64,000 nt of DNA from Welwitschia mirabilis. Its lineage: Eukaryota; Gnetophyta; Gnetopsida; Welwitschiales. Position 1 is the stretch's first letter; each line of letters starts with the position of its first letter. The stretch is taken from positions 5,481,794 to 5,545,793 of the forward strand of contig JBOZIK010000001.1 of assembly GCA_051453625.1 (NCBI GenBank), written 5' to 3'. The translations under genes were made by a program, and so were the position numbers. Shown here one piece after another: positions 46,441 to 57,618 of the stretch. The notes under the pieces are model-generated. The model had not been told where the DNA came from and searched no databases. It saw only the letters and a list, made by a program, of their open reading frames with translations.

Positions 46441-47449
46441 CTCAATAAAGGAGTGACATTTGATGGGTGAATGAGATCTGAAGAATTTGGATCTGCTATC
46501 CTTGAATTCCATTTTACTATTTCTATTCAAAGGAGCATTCAAAATTTGAACGGCAAATCTGGTGGATTATACATGGATAGGCTCTGTTGTGAAAATTGCT
46601 CTTACAACTCCTTGAACTTGGAGCAACATCTTCTAAGTTTATCCCTTATGTTTATTTTGAGCTAGATTTCAAGAAGGTTATAACCAAAAAGAATGCAGTT
46701 ATTGATTCTCAAGAGCACATGAAGATTAGTAACATAATTTCTGTCAAACCATTTCACTTAAATTAAGAAACATTGAAATTATGGTGTCAATCTCCAATGA
46801 CCCTTCTTTATCCTCCGAGATATAATCTTTCTTCCATTTATAGTTCTCACCCTTGAAAGAAAGCGATGCCTTCACTTCCAAGTTTTGTTGCCTCACTGGT
46901 CAGTTGTCTTAGTTTTTAGAATCACCAGCATCACTATATCTGTCGCTTCTAGAAAGCTGGATTCTTGCGGTACCAAGGGAAGCAAATCCTCCAAGGGAAG
47001 TGGATGCAAAAAACTGAGAAAGAGCGAAGGATGTTGAGGTTCTTATCGTATAAAGCTTTTGGTAAACATCTTTGCCAAACAATGAACATTTAAAGATGAA
47101 ATAGAAACTTTTAAATAATCCTGCAAAATGAAATCTCGAGAATTTCAACTCGTAATGACTATTTTTAAATGGGAAAATAGATGCAACGTGGCTACGACGA
47201 AAAAACCAACAAACAGTCGTGCTTTAGAACAGCTCCATAAAAGCTTCGGCGGAACTTCGCAAGCACTAGAATTTCGATAGTTCTAGAGAAAGAATCAGAT
47301 GCAACTTGATGGGTCTCCTGCCTTACTGCTCAACCACTCTATGATATGGTATCTACCCTCTCTGACCATTACCATAGATGCTACATTTTGTCTTCTGTGG
47401 ATGCTTACTCGTAGCTAGCTTAGCCCATGTGGATGTCAATGTCTTTTGT
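46441..47449. other. unassigned segment, includes a 79-codon minus ORF
   Basis: The minus ORF at 46,909-47,148 contains a serine/alanine-rich stretch (STSFALSQFFASTSLGGFAS) and lies downstream of the kinase fragment on the same strand. It may derive from the same gene, but I cannot match it. Confidence 0.3.
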
Positions 47450-47870
47450 TGAGTTGGCCTTCTATTATGTAGTTTGAAATGCTACCACCCTCAACTAAAA
47501 TGCTCTTTTCTACATGTGGGCGTGCGTCCCATGACTGCATGTTCAGGTGTAAGACAACCAAGTGTGGTTGTTAATCTTGTTTCAACTGAGTATTTCTAGT
47601 CGGGAATAAGCCTAACAAGACTAAAATCAAAGACCTTGATCTTCAGATCATCTCCAATAAGGATATTGAGCAGTTTAATGTCCTAGTTAATGCAACTTTT
47701 TTCAGATGGACGACTATACAGACATTTAACTCCTCTGGTGACATCCAAGGCAATGGTGAGTCTCTTGGATTAATCTACAACTTTCTATAAATATACCTAT
47801 TTTGTGAATCTCTTGAGAGAAGTAACAGTCGAGGTAGATCATTAAACATCCAAAAATCTTGAAACATTGG
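47450..47870 (-). pseudogene. receptor-like kinase fragment, TMK-like
   Basis: The minus strand reads RLTIALDVTRGVKCLYS, then D-I-K-L-L-N-I-L (catalytic loop, with the R of HRD replaced by a stop), GDDLKIKVFDFSLVRLIP (DFG box as DFS), KYSVETRLTTTLG and PEHAVMGRTP (APE box as TPE). This wording is that of the TMK receptor kinase family (LTIALDVARGVEYLH, GDDMRAKVADFGLV, KYSVETRLAGTFGYLAPEYA). Only subdomains of about VIa to VIII are present. Key residues are lost, so it cannot be an active kinase. Confidence 0.75.
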
Positions 47871-48192
47871 TAATTACCTTGATATTTCAGAGTTTTATTT
47901 TCTCTGACAACATTTTACTGGTCATTCTAAAGAAAAGACAAGCACAAATAAAAAATCAGCTCTCAAAGTAAGTAGATCTAGGAGTTTAATCTGCCCTTTT
48001 CTGTGGCAATGTTTACTTGCTTAGTGAGATAGGCTTCATACATTTCCACCATGGGATGTGGGTCCTTGTCAACTAGTTCTTCATATTCATCCCTAGATGT
48101 AAAAGACGAGACTTAATTGTTCCTTGTTTGTTTGAATTTAATCTTTTATATTCTTTGATTCTCTGTTCATTGGAAAAGTTTCACAAATAAAG

Positions 48193-49184
48193 ATGGGGTT
48201 GGAGTGCACTAGAAATTTGCCTTCAAAGGGAGATCTTCATCTGCATTATCCAAAATCTAGGGATGCCTCCAAGAAGAAAAAAAGTCAACAGGCATGTGAA
48301 TCTAAAACAGAGCAAGCTGGATGTCCAGAGGGAGCAATGGCTATCTCAGGAAAAGAATAAGATTTTCAGACAGCAACAGAATCAGAATGATAGCATGCAT
48401 CAGGATATAAAAAATGCCTTAAACGATACCAATGGAGACTGCAATAGGCAAGGAAATGATCTTATTCAGAGAGAGCTAGGAGATAGTATTTTTAATAGCA
48501 GCTTTTTAGACAAGGATCCTAGAGTCTCAAAGAGTTCTATTGAGGAGGATGAATGATGGAGTTCCAAAGACAATAATAACAAAGGACAGGGATCTAATGG
48601 CAGCCAGGATGAAGAACATAAAGAACGTGATCTTGTTTCTGACGTGGAGGACGATTGGGAAGCAGTGGTTGATGCTCTTAATGTTAAAGAACCAAAATCT
48701 CCTTTGAAATATTTGAATAAAGGAATTAGAGCCATAATATCAATTGAAAACCAACACAGATCCTATTTTTCAATATAAGATGGGATGCTTAGTTCAGAGT
48801 ATAAGATCAAATCACTAAACCCTCCAAATCAATCCTCTAGATCATCAAATTGCAGGGAGACTGGATGATACTTGTAGGCCAAATTGTTTATCAAAGCTCA
48901 CAATACTTTTCCATCACAATCATTCAGACATTCTTGGAATGATTGGAGTAATTCTTCTACAGGGTCCATTGAAACAAATGATCCTTTGTCATGCCCTATT
49001 TGCTATGAGGATTTAGATCCTACCGACACAAAGTTTTTACCATGCCCCTGTGGATTTAGGCTATGCCTCTTTTGCCACGATAGGATTATGGAGCAAGATG
49101 CTTGGTGCCCAGGTTGTAGAAAGCGATACATTCAAGGAAGCTATTGTAAGCTTACCTCGTTCCTTTAGCATGTCATTGAAGACT
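48193..49184 (+). pseudogene. RING-finger (CNOT4-type C4C4) protein, processed pseudogene
   Basis: The likely start ATG (48,193) gives MGLECTRNLPSKGD. A shift in an A-run leads to KKVNRHVNLKQSKLDVQREQ-WLSQ, a block typical of a plant RING/U-box family of unknown function. Next come an acidic region (VSDVEDDWEAVVDAL) and, after three stops and one shift, TFPSQSFRHSWN. The RING is open (48,884-49,168): CPIC, FLPCPCGFRLCLFC and WCPGC supply all eight cysteines. After a final shift, SLPRSFSMSLKT ends the frame. No introns are visible and a poly(A) tail follows, so this is a retrocopy. RING proteins of this type act as E3 ubiquitin ligases. Confidence 0.8.
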
Positions 49185-49559
49185 TAGTACATGCTGCATT
49201 ATGCTCTATTTTTCATCAATCTTGCATGGATTAAATTCGTGCATATAGACATTTACACACGTTTAGGAAGTACAAGGGCTAGTTTAGCATTCTTTGGTGC
49301 TTGTGGATACAAGAGTCATTTAGGTGGTGAAAACATTTTATGTTTTCATACATATCCTTTTGATAAAGAGAGTCAAGTCTATTTCAATGTGATGAAGTTG
49401 CTTAGAGGGCTTTTATCTCCATCCTAAGATCAAAATTAGAAGAATTGTATTTATGTTGTTTTCTTAGTGTTGTCCTTATGTAAGAAGTACATGTAAGTAT
49501 GTAAACACTCCTTAGAGTTTTTAAGAGACAATAAATTGAGTTATCATGAAAAAAAAAAA
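49185..49559 (+). other. 3' UTR and poly(A) tail of the RING retrocopy
   Basis: AATAAA at about 49,532 precedes a run of 11 A (49,549-49,559) by about 12 bases, as in a processed mRNA. The ORF at 49,191-49,427 lies within this UTR. Confidence 0.6.
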
Positions 49560-51010
49560 TTAATATTTACATACAGTTGCATTAGTATTCGTGATTGATT
49601 ACCTCAAAGTCATCTTTCACATTTACTCTAAATTTATTCAAGACTTCTTTTACTTTTCAAGTTAATTGATTACCTATTAGTACTTAAAATCCTTTTATCA
49701 TATGCTCTTATTTTGTTATCAGTCTCACTTCTTCTATCTCCCATTTCATTACCTCCCATTTTTCACATAATTGTTTCAATTCATTACTACTTCATTCATC
49801 CATGTAATTACCCCACCTATTATTCTCTCATTAGCTCATTCATAATCTTTAATCATTAGCCAATCATGTATTCATTATCTATTCCATGCATATGTTTAGG
49901 TTTGCCTCAAGTTACATCTTCATCATTTAGTTGAGTCACGCCCAATTATCTCAATTTTTATTTCACAACTTGTCTTGTAAAGTTTTTGATGTAAAGCTTA
50001 CCCTTTTGCCTCACATCAAAAAGGGGGCAAACTGTATGCAATTATTTTTTATTTTTTATTTTTTTTTAAAAAGGAATACAAAACCAATTTTAAGAAGTAA
50101 GGCCAATTATGTACTGCTTACTATCCTTGAGTAAAACTTGAGACAAACTCAAGACATATCACTCTAAGAAGTAAGGCCAGTTAGGTACTTCTTATTATCC
50201 TTAAACATCAATGGAAAAAAATTACCCCCTTTTATTACAAGTCTCCAATGAACTTTGCTTTGTTAAAAAATATAAATATAATAAATTAAAACAAATGCAA
50301 AGGCCAAAACGAGAGAATATCAATTTCCACCCAGGCACACCAGTTCTGAAACAGCCTCATTGATAAGGCTACACACATAAACACAGCACATTACATACTC
50401 TGCCATGCATGCTTCAGTGGTCTTGGACAAGAAGCCGCTTCTGTTTTTGTTATTTGGAAAGGCTTTCAAAGGCCTCATAAACCTGAAGGCCGTGCATTTG
50501 CTATGTTTTGTTTCATTTTCTTCTCTATCTTACGTTTGCTTGGCTTTCTCAATTAGACTTTACCAGAAAGGGCCGCTTGCCGTTTTTTGGCGTACATTTC
50601 ATCATTTAACGAGGATTTGCATAGCTTATGCCAGGATGTTATGGTTACTTTGAGATATCTTCCACTTTCCTTAAAATTTTGTATTTTCTAGCTAACGATG
50701 CATGGATGCTTTTCGATTTCCTTTGATTTATGAGAGTATTGTATCTGGATTTGTTTTTCCTTTGTTCTAGTTTTAATTTTTTATTTCTTAAAGAATTCGG
50801 AGCTGTATCGATTTATTTTAGAGACTCTCATACTTTTTGTAGCTAACGCCTTAGTGCTCTTCGACTCCTTCAGAGTCTAGAGAGCCTTCTTCAAATTTGT
50901 TCTTCCTTTTCAGTAGTTTGGAAGGCTTCAAAGCCAACTCCAAATTCTAGACTATGGATTTCTTTTGTCGATTACATATTTTTGGTCTCCTTTATCCAAG
51001 AGCACAGAAA
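49560..51010. other. unassigned part of the insertion
   Basis: 49,560-50,300 is AT-rich with no signal. From 50,300 the base use becomes more balanced (ORF 50,405-50,653), but no family is recognised. Confidence 0.35.
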
Positions 51011-51870
51011 GCGGAGTTTTCAAATAATTTACAGTAACATGGCTGCTAGCTTCTCAAGAAGAGATCTACATGATCTTTTTGTAAGGTCTATTGATTTTTT
51101 TCAACATTTTGAATCTCGCTCCGGTTGAGGAAAAGGTTTATGAATGGAAAAGGCGGTGAAGAGTGAGATATACAAGAGTTTTCTTCAATGGGAAAGCCGA
51201 AAGTGTCCTGGGGGCACAAAAATATGCTTTGGAAGGAAATCCGAAGGTAATTGCTCGTTCTTCAGAAAGCCAGCGGTTCAAGCCGACAGGGGCGTGGTCA
51301 GAGCAGAGAAGGAAATTCTACTTGATAATCATAAATCCATTATTATCAATGGCAACAAGCACAATATTTGGTCTTATTCATCACAGAAAAGAAATGAGGA
51401 AGTGTAGAATGGTGTAGTAGGTGATTCCCTAAGGAAAGTCAGTGCCTTTGAGGAAGTGAACAACAGGATGGATGTAGAAGAAAAGGCACAGATGATTGTA
51501 AATTTGGAATGTAACATCAAGCTCCGATATCTGAGGCATTTTCTTCAAGTATTATCCAAGAATTCTGCCAGTAAACGTCATTCCAATGTATAACTCATAC
51601 AAGATAAAGTAGGAGATGATAGAGCTAACACTAATGCTTCAGATTTGCCATTTGTGGGAGGTGGAGCAAGATCTGATAATGGAGAAAGAGACGAAAATGG
51701 ATACGGAGACTCACCGACGGTATGCCAAAAATTAAGGAAGATTAAAACGGAAGAAGTGATGTATAAAACAACAGCAAAAAAGAATCAAAAAAGACGGGGA
51801 GAAAAAGACAGAACCACAACGCAGAGAGTAAGGACCCAGAGAATTCCAGAGATGTTCTAGAATGTAGTAA
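51011..51870 (+). pseudogene. unknown gene or LINE-ORF1-like fragment
   Basis: MAASFSRRDLHDLFVRSIDF starts at 51,041. Two overlapping frames at 51,144-51,417 share the tract, one reading RVFFNGKAESVLGAQKYALE and SQRFKPTGAWSEQRRKFY. A later frame (51,645-51,860) is basic (KKNQKRRGEKDRTTTQR). Balanced codon use and a shifted but persistent reading frame suggest former coding sequence. I do not recognise the protein. Confidence 0.4.
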
Positions 51871-52874
51871 AGCTATGGCAAAACGCGCATCAGGGAGAAT
51901 GGAGCAACAACAAAACATGCATCAGGAGAGGCTAAGAAATGCACAAAATAATAGCGCGTGCAAGCGAACAACACCGGAACACAGAGATAAGAAATAGCGG
52001 ACAACGCTAACAGGTGACAACGATCAGGAGGAAGCAGAAACCTCAAATGCATCAGAGCAAAACGGAAGGGTAATTAGAGGCAAAATAACACCACAAAAAA
52101 GGCTAAGTAGAGCTGAAATAGGAGAAGCGTGGAGGATACAAAATCTATGTTTTTTCAGGAAGAACTGTACAGTTAAAGAAGAAACACAGCAAAAACATGG
52201 TAATTGCCTAGAAAAGTTATGGTAATTTGACATTTTTAAGGATATGTCAAGCACATTTGTAGGAATCTACAACACAGGAGAAAAGGAAACAGACGAGATG
52301 ATTCAGATATCTTCTTGATCTCATCTCTTAGGTTTTATAGTCATTGAAACAACAAACCTTTTGTTTTTTATAAACTTTTTTCCCCTTATTTTTGAGTTTG
52401 TTCGAACATGCTATTTTTCTTATTAAGAATCATAGATTCATAGAGTTGTGTAGTCATTGAATATTCTTCAAAATGTTCTAAATCTTTTTAATTTCTATTA
52501 CGATCTTTTTTTACATCACGTGTTAGAATATTTAGATATTTAACACTAAAGTTTTTAAATTTGCAAATAGCCTATTTTATATTTGAACTTTTACTTTAAA
52601 AAAAAAGGGATTTTAAGAAGACATCATTTAATTCTTTCTTTTTAGTTTATTTTCTTTTATTTTACCTTTTAAATGTATTAGAAATTTTTTTTATGATATT
52701 TGTTTGGAAAATGGATCAATGTAAAATGAACGCATTGTTGTATCTTTACGGCTTATTCTGATAAAGGGTCAAATTTTAAAACATCCTTTTTGTTCTAGTT
52801 TTAATACAGTAACGTTAGCTTCATTAGAGAAAACCTAGAATTTGGATAAATTTTAAAATTGCGAAAATAGTAGC
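51871..52874. other. A-rich segment and AT-rich right arm of the insertion
   Basis: 51,871-52,260 is A-rich with CG dinucleotides, a compositional mirror of 45,490-46,440. The rest is AT-rich and ends in the candidate terminal repeat. Confidence 0.4.
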
Positions 52875-54056
52875 AACAATTAGTATGAAAGCTTAAAAGA
52901 TAATGTCTAAAAGAATCAAAGTAAAAGATAATAGCTAGCATCTCTTTCTCTATTGTGGTATAATTCATTTGAGATCTAGACAAAGATTTGCTAAGATAAG
53001 ATATAACATGGAAATCATTTTCATAATTCTAATAAAGAATCCCATCTACAACAAAATTACTTAAATCACACATGATTTTAAAATCTTTTTCCTAATTAGG
53101 TTCCATTACTATAGGAGTATAAGAAAGTTTTTATTTAAGCCTATCAAAAGCAAGTTGACAAGATTCGTTTCATTTAATTTTAACTTATTTCTCTAGTATT
53201 GAGTAAATAGGTTTACAAATATTAGCATAATCATGAATAAACTAACGGTGAAGAGCAAAATAACTAAGAAAAGATCTAACCTATTTAACATTTATAGCAG
53301 GACTTAAGTTTTCAATAATACCAGCTTTAGAAGTGTCCATCTTAATTCTCTCTTTTGAGATATGGTAATGTAAAAGAATTCCACTTTCTATAAGAAATAA
53401 ACCTTTTTTCCAACTCAAATGTAGGCCACTAGAAATACAATAATCTAAGACTTTTTCTAATCAATCTAAAATTTATTAAAATGTTTCAACATAAATAAAG
53501 AAGTCATCCATAAAAATCGCAATGGAATCCTGAAGCATATCAGAAAAAATTCCCATCATAGCATGCTGAAAAGTACTGGGAGCATTACAAAGTCTAAAAG
53601 GCATGGGTTTAAAAGCAAAAGTGTCAAAAGAAGAAGTAAAAGTGATTTTGGCTTGGTCTTCACTAGCAATGAAGACCTAGTTATAATTGCTATAATCATC
53701 AAGAGAACAATAAAAGCATGACCCTAAATCCTATTAAGAATCTAATCAAGAAAAGGTAAAGGACAGTGATCTTTTTCAGTTACCTTGTTTACTTTTTAAA
53801 AGTCTATGTACATTCTCTATTTTTCACACATTTTAAAAACTACTATTAGGAAGTTAACCCACTCACTATCATCAATTGAATAAATGATTCTAGCATCCAT
53901 TAATTTTATGATTTCATCTTTAATAATTTCTTTAAAGGTTAAATTAAGTTTATGTTGGGGTTTCCTCATAGGTTTAGCATTTTCTTTAAGGTAGATTTTA
54001 TGTTGAATAATGGAAGTGGATATGGTTGTTAAATCATAATGGAAACAAGTAAACAC
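52875..54056 (-). pseudogene. RT and RNase H of element B
   Basis: The minus strand from 54,056 reads NAKPMRKPQHKLNLTFKE and LMDARIIYSIDDSEWVN, the opening of gypsy RT. A traceable but shifted run follows: VTEKDHCPLPFLDQ-type, then LRFLWMTSLF at the YMDD region, ESCQLAFDRLK at the junction and MCDLSNFVVDGIL (RNase H). Last is NYTTIEKEMLAIIFYFDSF with RHYLLS. The frame is cut by the 8.1-kb insertion. The level of decay equals that of the integrase on the other side. Confidence 0.85.
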
Positions 54057-54919
54057 ATTTACCTTAGATTGTAGAAGAGAGACTAGACTTGAGTCTTATT
54101 AATGAGTAAGTTTTTAATTAATGATCAAAGGTTTATTTAGGTTACTATTTAGGAAAATGTATTTTAGACCACTCTCTAAAGGTTTCAGGTTTAGGTATAA
54201 ACTTAGATTTTTATGTTTTGTAAAATTTTCAAGAAAATAAACTATCATCTTAGATTGTCATCTGAACGTTAGTATGGATGACCACTATTAAAATAAGAAA
54301 TCTTAGGTCTACTAAATTCTTAAACTTTTACACAGTTGACAGACTTAAACTCTCTATTCTTTAAATCATAAAATTTAGTTTTCAGATGTTCTAAATCAAG
54401 TTGATCATAAAAAAACATATAAGTTATTTACTCTTATTAGGTTATTAAACAATGTTGGTTCATAAAACATGGATCATCTTTTCTCAAGTGGATGGTGCTA
54501 TAGAAATAGAGTTAGCCTAATTTCTTCTTTTACACTTAAATCATTATCTAAATCATTTTTAGCCACGTTAAAAACTCTTATTACAAACTTTCTATTCCAT
54601 AAATGATACTCCATTAAACTAGTTCTTGTATCTATATTACAGTGAACTGTTGCACAGAAATCTCTAATTAGAAGTAAATAATATCTACCATTGTGCTTAA
54701 CTTTTATAACTACAACATCAATGGGATAAAAGCTTCCTCTATCTAAATAACCAAATCCTTAATCATAATTAATGGTTTCTTCATAGATGAATCAACTAGT
54801 TCTAAGATAATTCATGTAAGTTCTACTCTTTTTTCCAACTCAACTCTTTGACAAACATGCAAGGGCATAATGTTGATACTAGCTTCAATATCTATCAAGG
54901 CTTTCTTAATCATATGGTT
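54057..54919 (-). pseudogene. protease region of element B
   Basis: The minus strand reads DIEASINIMPLHVCQRVELE, then IILELVDSSMKKPLIMIKDL and IEEAFIPLM. This is the Athila-type protease (D.GASINIMPL, LADSSMKKP), with the catalytic DLGAS changed to DIEAS. It runs into a gap on the gag side. Confidence 0.75.
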
Positions 54920-55031
54920 NNNNNNNNNNNNNNNNNNNNNNNNNNNNNNNNNNNNNNNNNNNNNNNNNNNNNNNNNNNNNNNNNNNNNNNNNNNNNNNNN
55001 NNNNNNNNNNNNNNNNNNNNNNNNNNNNNNN
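54920..55031. other. assembly gap (112 N)
   Basis: Between protease and gag of element B. Confidence 1.
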
Positions 55032-56990
55032 TATTTTTAATTTTTTATAATAAAGTCTTTTTATAGCTTTGAATATTTTGGATTTTCTTGCAAAAGTTTC
55101 CAAAATGATAAGTTGATGCTCATATTTTTCATTAAGGCTTTTAAATGATCATCAAAAACAGGATTTGTGTTAAGTCTATAAAACCATGGCGTAGGGGGTT
55201 TCTTATGTAAAGAGTTTTTATTTTTGTTTTTTAATGGATAAGAGAAACAATTGTTTTGTAATATTTCTATGTCCTCTTCTTTATCATTTTTTTTCACTTT
55301 ATGATGTGAAAGCCTTATGAGTAGGAGGAGTTATATCATTTTCACTTCTTATTACCACCTTATAATCTTTTATATATTTGTTTAGATTTGATAAAGATTG
55401 AGTGGCAAGAGACCCTTATGGTATTTAGTTGACAAGCATAGTTTATTATAGGATACCCACAAGGTTTTCAATGTTGATGTTTCACTTTTTAATGTTTGAA
55501 GTTATCTTTTCTTATGATTTTCTAAACTCCTTAATGAAATTCTTAAGAGGATCACTTTGGCTTTAGTAGTTGGATGAGCTCACTAAGTTGTCTGAATTGT
55601 TAGATTGGAATTTTATGTTCTCAAATCTATTCTTAAAAGGTTGAAATTTAGGATGGTTTATTTAAAAATTTTTGAAGTTAAGTTGTTCACTTATCCTAGG
55701 CTAAAAGTTATTATGATTTTAAACTTGTCTTTGATTTTGGTTCTGGTTATAGTTTGAATACCTCTGGTTAAAAGCACATACTTACTCATAAATTCTCTCT
55801 TTATAAGTTAGAAGCAAAGGAAATTCTTTGATAATATGATAATTATCCTCATATAAATCACAAGTAGGAACTACAACTTCACTCTTTTTGGTTTCCACCT
55901 TTGCATCTAGAATCATTTATGTGTATTTTTCTAAGGTTGAAGTAAAATCCTTTATGACATTTATTAGTTTATTTTTAACTCTTATTTCATTTTTCTCATG
56001 TTTCAACTCTTTTAGATCTTTAATAATTTGGCATACTATTCAATTTTATTTAGGTGAGGGTTTAGGCCATGTCTAACTCACTTCTACCAAGTCTTCTAAT
56101 ACTTCTCAAGCATCTTTTAAGATTTAATTCAATAAGATACCTTCACATGAAAAATCTACAAATTGCTTTATGTGAATATTTACTCTACTAAAAAAGTAGT
56201 CTACAAGTTTTACCTATGAAAAGGCATCTACAGGTTTTAAATGTAAAGCAACAAAGAATCTCTTATAGACAGAGGCATAGTTTTCATTGGCCATTTGTTA
56301 GAAGGTGGTAACTTATTTCTTACATTTTTGAATGGTGGTTTCAGTCATAAATCTATTGATAAAGGCTTTCTAAAATTGACTTTAAGAGTTTAAGAATCTG
56401 TGGAAAATCATTTTAAGCCATAGTTTTTCTTTATCTTTTAAAGTGATGGGGAAGATGACCATGTAGGTTCTATCACTTATGTGTTTTTTACTATTTCTAG
56501 AAATGAGGAATAACTATTCTATATCAGTAATGTGTTGTAAAGAATCTTCATTGGATTTACTACTAAAGGTAGGATATGCATTTATATTTTGAAGATCAAC
56601 ATCATCATCAAGAGGTAGGTCAAATAAGGTGTGGATTTCATGTTTTTTTTCCTACTATGAGATCTTTAAGGATAACACGGGCATTGGTATAAATAAGAGT
56701 TGTTATGAGGGTTCCAATAATAAGGGATAAATTTGGTAAGATAGGTTGTTTTTGCTTTTATAATGAGGTAGGCATCATTTAAAATGAGAAACTATCATCT
56801 AAACAACTCTTTAAAACATTCTTGTTAGCAATATCAGACTCTACAAAAATGAAATTAGATATTGCAAGAAATTCTAAATCTTACATAACTTTATTATCTT
56901 TATCTGATTCAATTTCTATATCTATCAAACTTTCTTAGATATTTTTCATAATAAATAAATACTCTCTCTAGTATGTTTCTTTTTTAACAG
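55032..56990 (-). pseudogene. gag of element B
   Basis: Minus strand, right to left: YPTFSSKSNEDSLQHITDIE, VIFPITLKDKEKLWLK, FMTETTIQKCKK, NENYASVYKRFFVALHLKP, VDFSCEGILL, and a zinc-knuckle remnant CDLYEDNYHIIKEFP. The order follows Athila gag (KHI..FE, FPFSLKDKA..WL, FLKKFFP, RFKDLL, CDLCG..H....CP). Frames are broken by TAG and TAA. The last coherent piece on this strand is at 55,061-55,297. Confidence 0.75.
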
Positions 56991-57178
56991 ATTTTACCAT
57001 ACATGCTCAGTTTTGGATGCATAAAGCACCGTCCNNNNNNNNNNNNNNNNNNNNNNNNNNNNNNNNNNNNNNNNNNNNNNNNNNNNNNNNNNNNNNNNNN
57101 NNNNNNNNNNNNNNNNNNNNNNNNNNNNNNNNNNATTTTACCATACATGCTCAGTTTTGGATGCATAAAGCACAGTCC
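56991..57178. other. assembly gap (100 N, 57,035-57,134) with duplicated flanks
   Basis: The 44 bases at 56,991-57,034 and 57,135-57,178 are the same except for one position (GCACCG against GCACAG). This is a likely assembly artefact or a collapsed tandem repeat. Confidence 0.9.
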
Positions 57179-57599
57179 CTATAATCGTCTGGATAATAGT
57201 CTAGATGATAAAACACAGAGACCACAAAAAAAAGGAAAAAGAAGAAAACAAAAATGAAAAAATGATAGATACTAAAAAACTCTAAAAGTAGACTATTACC
57301 CACCTGAGCTATCTAGATGACAAAGGGAATGATGGAAAAAATCCTAAAACTTTTTGATAGAAAACTAAAACAGAAAACTCATGGCATAGAGGCTATTGTT
57401 ACCTAACTCTTTATTATAGAAAAAATGAAAAATTTTATTTGAAAAATCGAAAACTATTTATTTAAAAAATAGAAAACTAACACTATGAAAAGGAAAAACC
57501 TATACTATTACAGATAATGATACAACACTATTGTAGGTAAACACTCAAACCAAAATACTCATTAGAGAAATGAAAACTCTTAAACTCTAAGTTGCTTTC
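57179..57599 (-). other. 5' leader of element B
   Basis: Non-coding DNA between gag and primer site. Confidence 0.55.
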
Positions 57600-57617
57600 C
57601 TTGGTAATAGTGCCAAG
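57600..57617 (-). promoter_or_regulatory. primer binding site of element B, decayed
   Basis: The minus strand reads TTGGCACTATTACCAAGGAA directly after the 5' LTR. It corresponds to TGGCGCCGTTGCC with transitions only over those first 13 bases. Confidence 0.75.
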
Positions 57618-57618
57618 T

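Larger units (their letters stand above)
44760..52874. mobile_element. Pack-MULE-like insertion carrying gene fragments
   Basis: It splits the RNase H of element B between RHYLLS...HTN and TNVYTKHDA. The flanks form a 9-bp-type duplication, the size made by Mutator-like elements. The ends, read inward, are GTTACGGTGTTTTTTTACAA and GCTACTATTTTCGCAATTTT, a weak terminal inverted repeat whose first 14 positions are 8 identical and 4 transitions. Inside are a RING gene copy, an antisense TMK-like kinase piece and other higher-GC DNA. No transposase was seen. A different large insertion type remains possible. Confidence 0.55.

Noticed and set aside
49145-49180. Intron donor (GTAAGC) after the RING
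   Set aside because: The frame continues sensibly after a one-base shift (SLPRSFSMSLKT and stop), and the copy has an A-tail, so a processed copy with an indel is simpler.
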